Assembly: GCA_029582165.1 (NCBI GenBank)
Contig: CM055870.1
Span: 44,782,513-44,846,512, forward strand
Direction of reading: 5' to 3'
From: Portulaca oleracea
Taxonomy: Eukaryota > Streptophyta > Magnoliopsida > Caryophyllales > Portulacaceae
Length of the DNA: 64,000 bases
Shown: positions 62,397 to 64,000 of the stretch, one piece after another
Layout of the letters: each line of letters opens with the position of its first letter
How positions within the stretch are numbered: position 1 is the first letter of the stretch
Translations under genes and position numbers: made by a program
Notes under the pieces: generated by a model
Told to the model about the DNA's origin: nothing
Databases searched by the model: none
Seen by the model: only the letters and a program-made list of their open reading frames with translations

Positions 62397-64000
62397 TGTA
62401 AAACCCCGAAAATTTGAGTAAGGTTGACCGTGACGTCGTTAATAAAATAGGTTGACTTCGTTATTTATCGTTGTTCGTAATATGTTTATTTATGCTAACG
62501 CTTGAGCTCGTAGGACCGTCGAGGGACTAACAAGGGTAGAATAGTAATTTTTTTGTAGGTTAATATTATTATGCGGTTAATTACGTGAATATTATTTGTT
62601 ATGTGATTGTATGTTTATTAAAAATAAATTTATTACTATTATTAGAATTATTAGGTTTAGAAAACAAAATTCAGTTTTATTTGCTAATTGGGTTGGGTTA
62701 GGATTAGTTGGGTTAATTGGGCCTAATTATGTGGGTAGTATAAAACCCCCCTAAACCCTCCTCTCAAACCCTAAACCTAATCTCCCTCCTCAAACCCTAG
62801 CCCTCTCTCTCTCCCTCCTGCTCTCTCCCGCCTGGCCAGCCACCTGGCCAGTATGACCCGACCACCAAACCACCCTCCCTCTCTCCCTTTCTCTTTCTTC
62901 TTCCTCCTCTCTTCCTCCCTCTCCTTCTCTCGCCCCTGCCTTCGCTTCGCACCACCACCGGACGCATCGCCACCGACGCCACCAGGGCTGTCGTCGCCGC
63001 CGTCGCAGACCACCGCAACCACCGGTAACCACCGCGCCTTCCTCTTTCTCTCTTTTTTCTCCCTCGCGCTAACTCCGCTCGTTCGCCGCCCTCGCCGCCC
63101 GCCACGTCCATCGTCGTCGCCGCTGCCCGACCACCGCGACCATCACACGCCGCCTAACGCCACCGCCATACGGTCGAAGGAGAAACCCGAACTTGCCATG
63201 CTGTTGCTCGGAATTTCGACGACCACCCCTCTGTCGACCCGTCGACTCCGCCGACATCGACCCGACGCACCTCTCCGACCGCCGCCGCGCCGTCGCCGAA
63301 TGCCTGTAACCGCCAAGAAACCCTACGTAAACCCTACCCTAACCCTAACCCTAAGCGATTCTATATTCTTGTTTTTCTTTTCTTTTCCTTTTTCTTTCTT
63401 GTTTTATTAATATTAATCATTTATTTAATTGTAATTATTATTGTTATTAATATTCTGTATTTTTTAATTATTGTATTATTAGTGTTGTAATTAGGGTAAT
63501 TAATTGTAATTATTTTTCTTATTGTAATTATGTGTAAATTCCTAATTGTTATGTGTAATTTGTTTAACATGTTATTTGTAATTTTATGATGTAAATTGTA
63601 ATTAGTTTTTTAGGTTGTAATAGTTAATTGTTAAGGTTAAATTATTTTATTTTTCTTAAATTTATAAATCATGTTAGGTTAGATCACAATGTTATTGTAT
63701 GCACGAATTCGATAACTAAATTACCTAGGTTAATTTCTTGATTTCAATTAGTACTAAACTTTCTTGTTCTTGTTCGTTAAATTAAATCGCTAGGTTGCTT
63801 AATTAGTAACCTACCATTAGTTAAATTCTTGATTCTTGTTAAGTTATAAAAGAATTAGTTATTCGTTTCTTGATTAGTTAATTACTTGTAACTCGTTGTT
63901 TTCCTAAAGTTCTTTTAAATCTTTTATTAAAGAAAATTTCCTGTTTAACCGCTTTTGTTATTTTCTTGAAAATCTTGGTTTATGGTTACAAACCTATAAC
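62397..64000 (+). mobile_element. Start of a second gypsy LTR of the 38193 family (runs off the window)
   Basis: It begins TGTAAAACCCCGAAAA and follows the 3' LTR at 38193 through GTTGACCGTGACGTCGTTA, AACGCTTGAGCTCGTAGGA, a TATA box (62739-62745), AAACCCTAA-type repeats, a CCG-rich tract and the T-rich section with GTATGCACGAATTCG (63697-63711). No polypurine tract precedes it, so it is a 5' LTR or a solo LTR. The Pro/Arg-rich frame at 62853-63410 is compositional. Confidence 0.87.

Noticed and set aside
62777..63410. Pro/Arg-rich frames up to 185 codons
   Set aside because: Same reason as in the first LTR: compositional frames in the LTR leader.

Overview
This is a stretch of plant nuclear DNA, most likely from a eudicot. 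It is AT-rich and has intron-containing genes, one of them spread over 18 kb, set in dense transposon sequence. Nothing bacterial or organellar was seen. The lineage within eudicots cannot be fixed from the sequence alone.

Only two cellular genes can be assembled with confidence, both on the minus strand. The first is a GDP-fucose O-fucosyltransferase family gene at 6765-24751. It has ten exons that join in frame into 562 codons, and its three largest introns are swollen by inserted elements. The second is a small C2-domain (CAR-type) gene at 43837-54377. It has one set of downstream exons but two possible first exons, at 54255-54377 and 46543-46656. The nearer first exon has a non-canonical GC donor. 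A few terminal codons of a third gene may lie at 127-171.

The rest is mobile DNA. From 1 to 6 kb there is a degenerate RTE-like LINE and several MITEs. The O-fucosyltransferase introns (7-24 kb) hold hAT-like elements, SINEs, LINE ends and simple repeats. From 27.6 to 43 kb there is a retrotransposon cluster: a minus-strand Ty1/copia remnant fused to a plus-strand copia gag/protease remnant, then a 2.7 kb solo LTR carrying a Mutator-like foldback element, then a Ty3/gypsy gag-only element with a 3.7 kb 3' LTR. A second copy of that gypsy LTR begins at 62397 and runs off the window. From 47.6 to 49.7 kb a degenerate L1 LINE lies between the two alternative first exons. From 50 to 62 kb there is a field of foldback MITEs, several with clear 9-10 bp target duplications.

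The most unusual structure is the gypsy insertion at 35172-41908. Where a 5' LTR should begin, it starts with an inverted copy of the LTR 3' end. This makes a roughly 600 bp palindrome with a 19 nt loop. The whole insertion is still flanked by a 5 bp target duplication (ATTTC), so it seems to have integrated with a U5-type terminus at both ends. A short AGGGG/CCCCT inverted repeat inside the LTR falls exactly at the palindrome centre, which suggests snap-back priming during reverse transcription. The same element has its polypurine tract and LTR head repeated three times.

All coordinates, alignments and splice joins were done by eye. No database search or alignment program was used.
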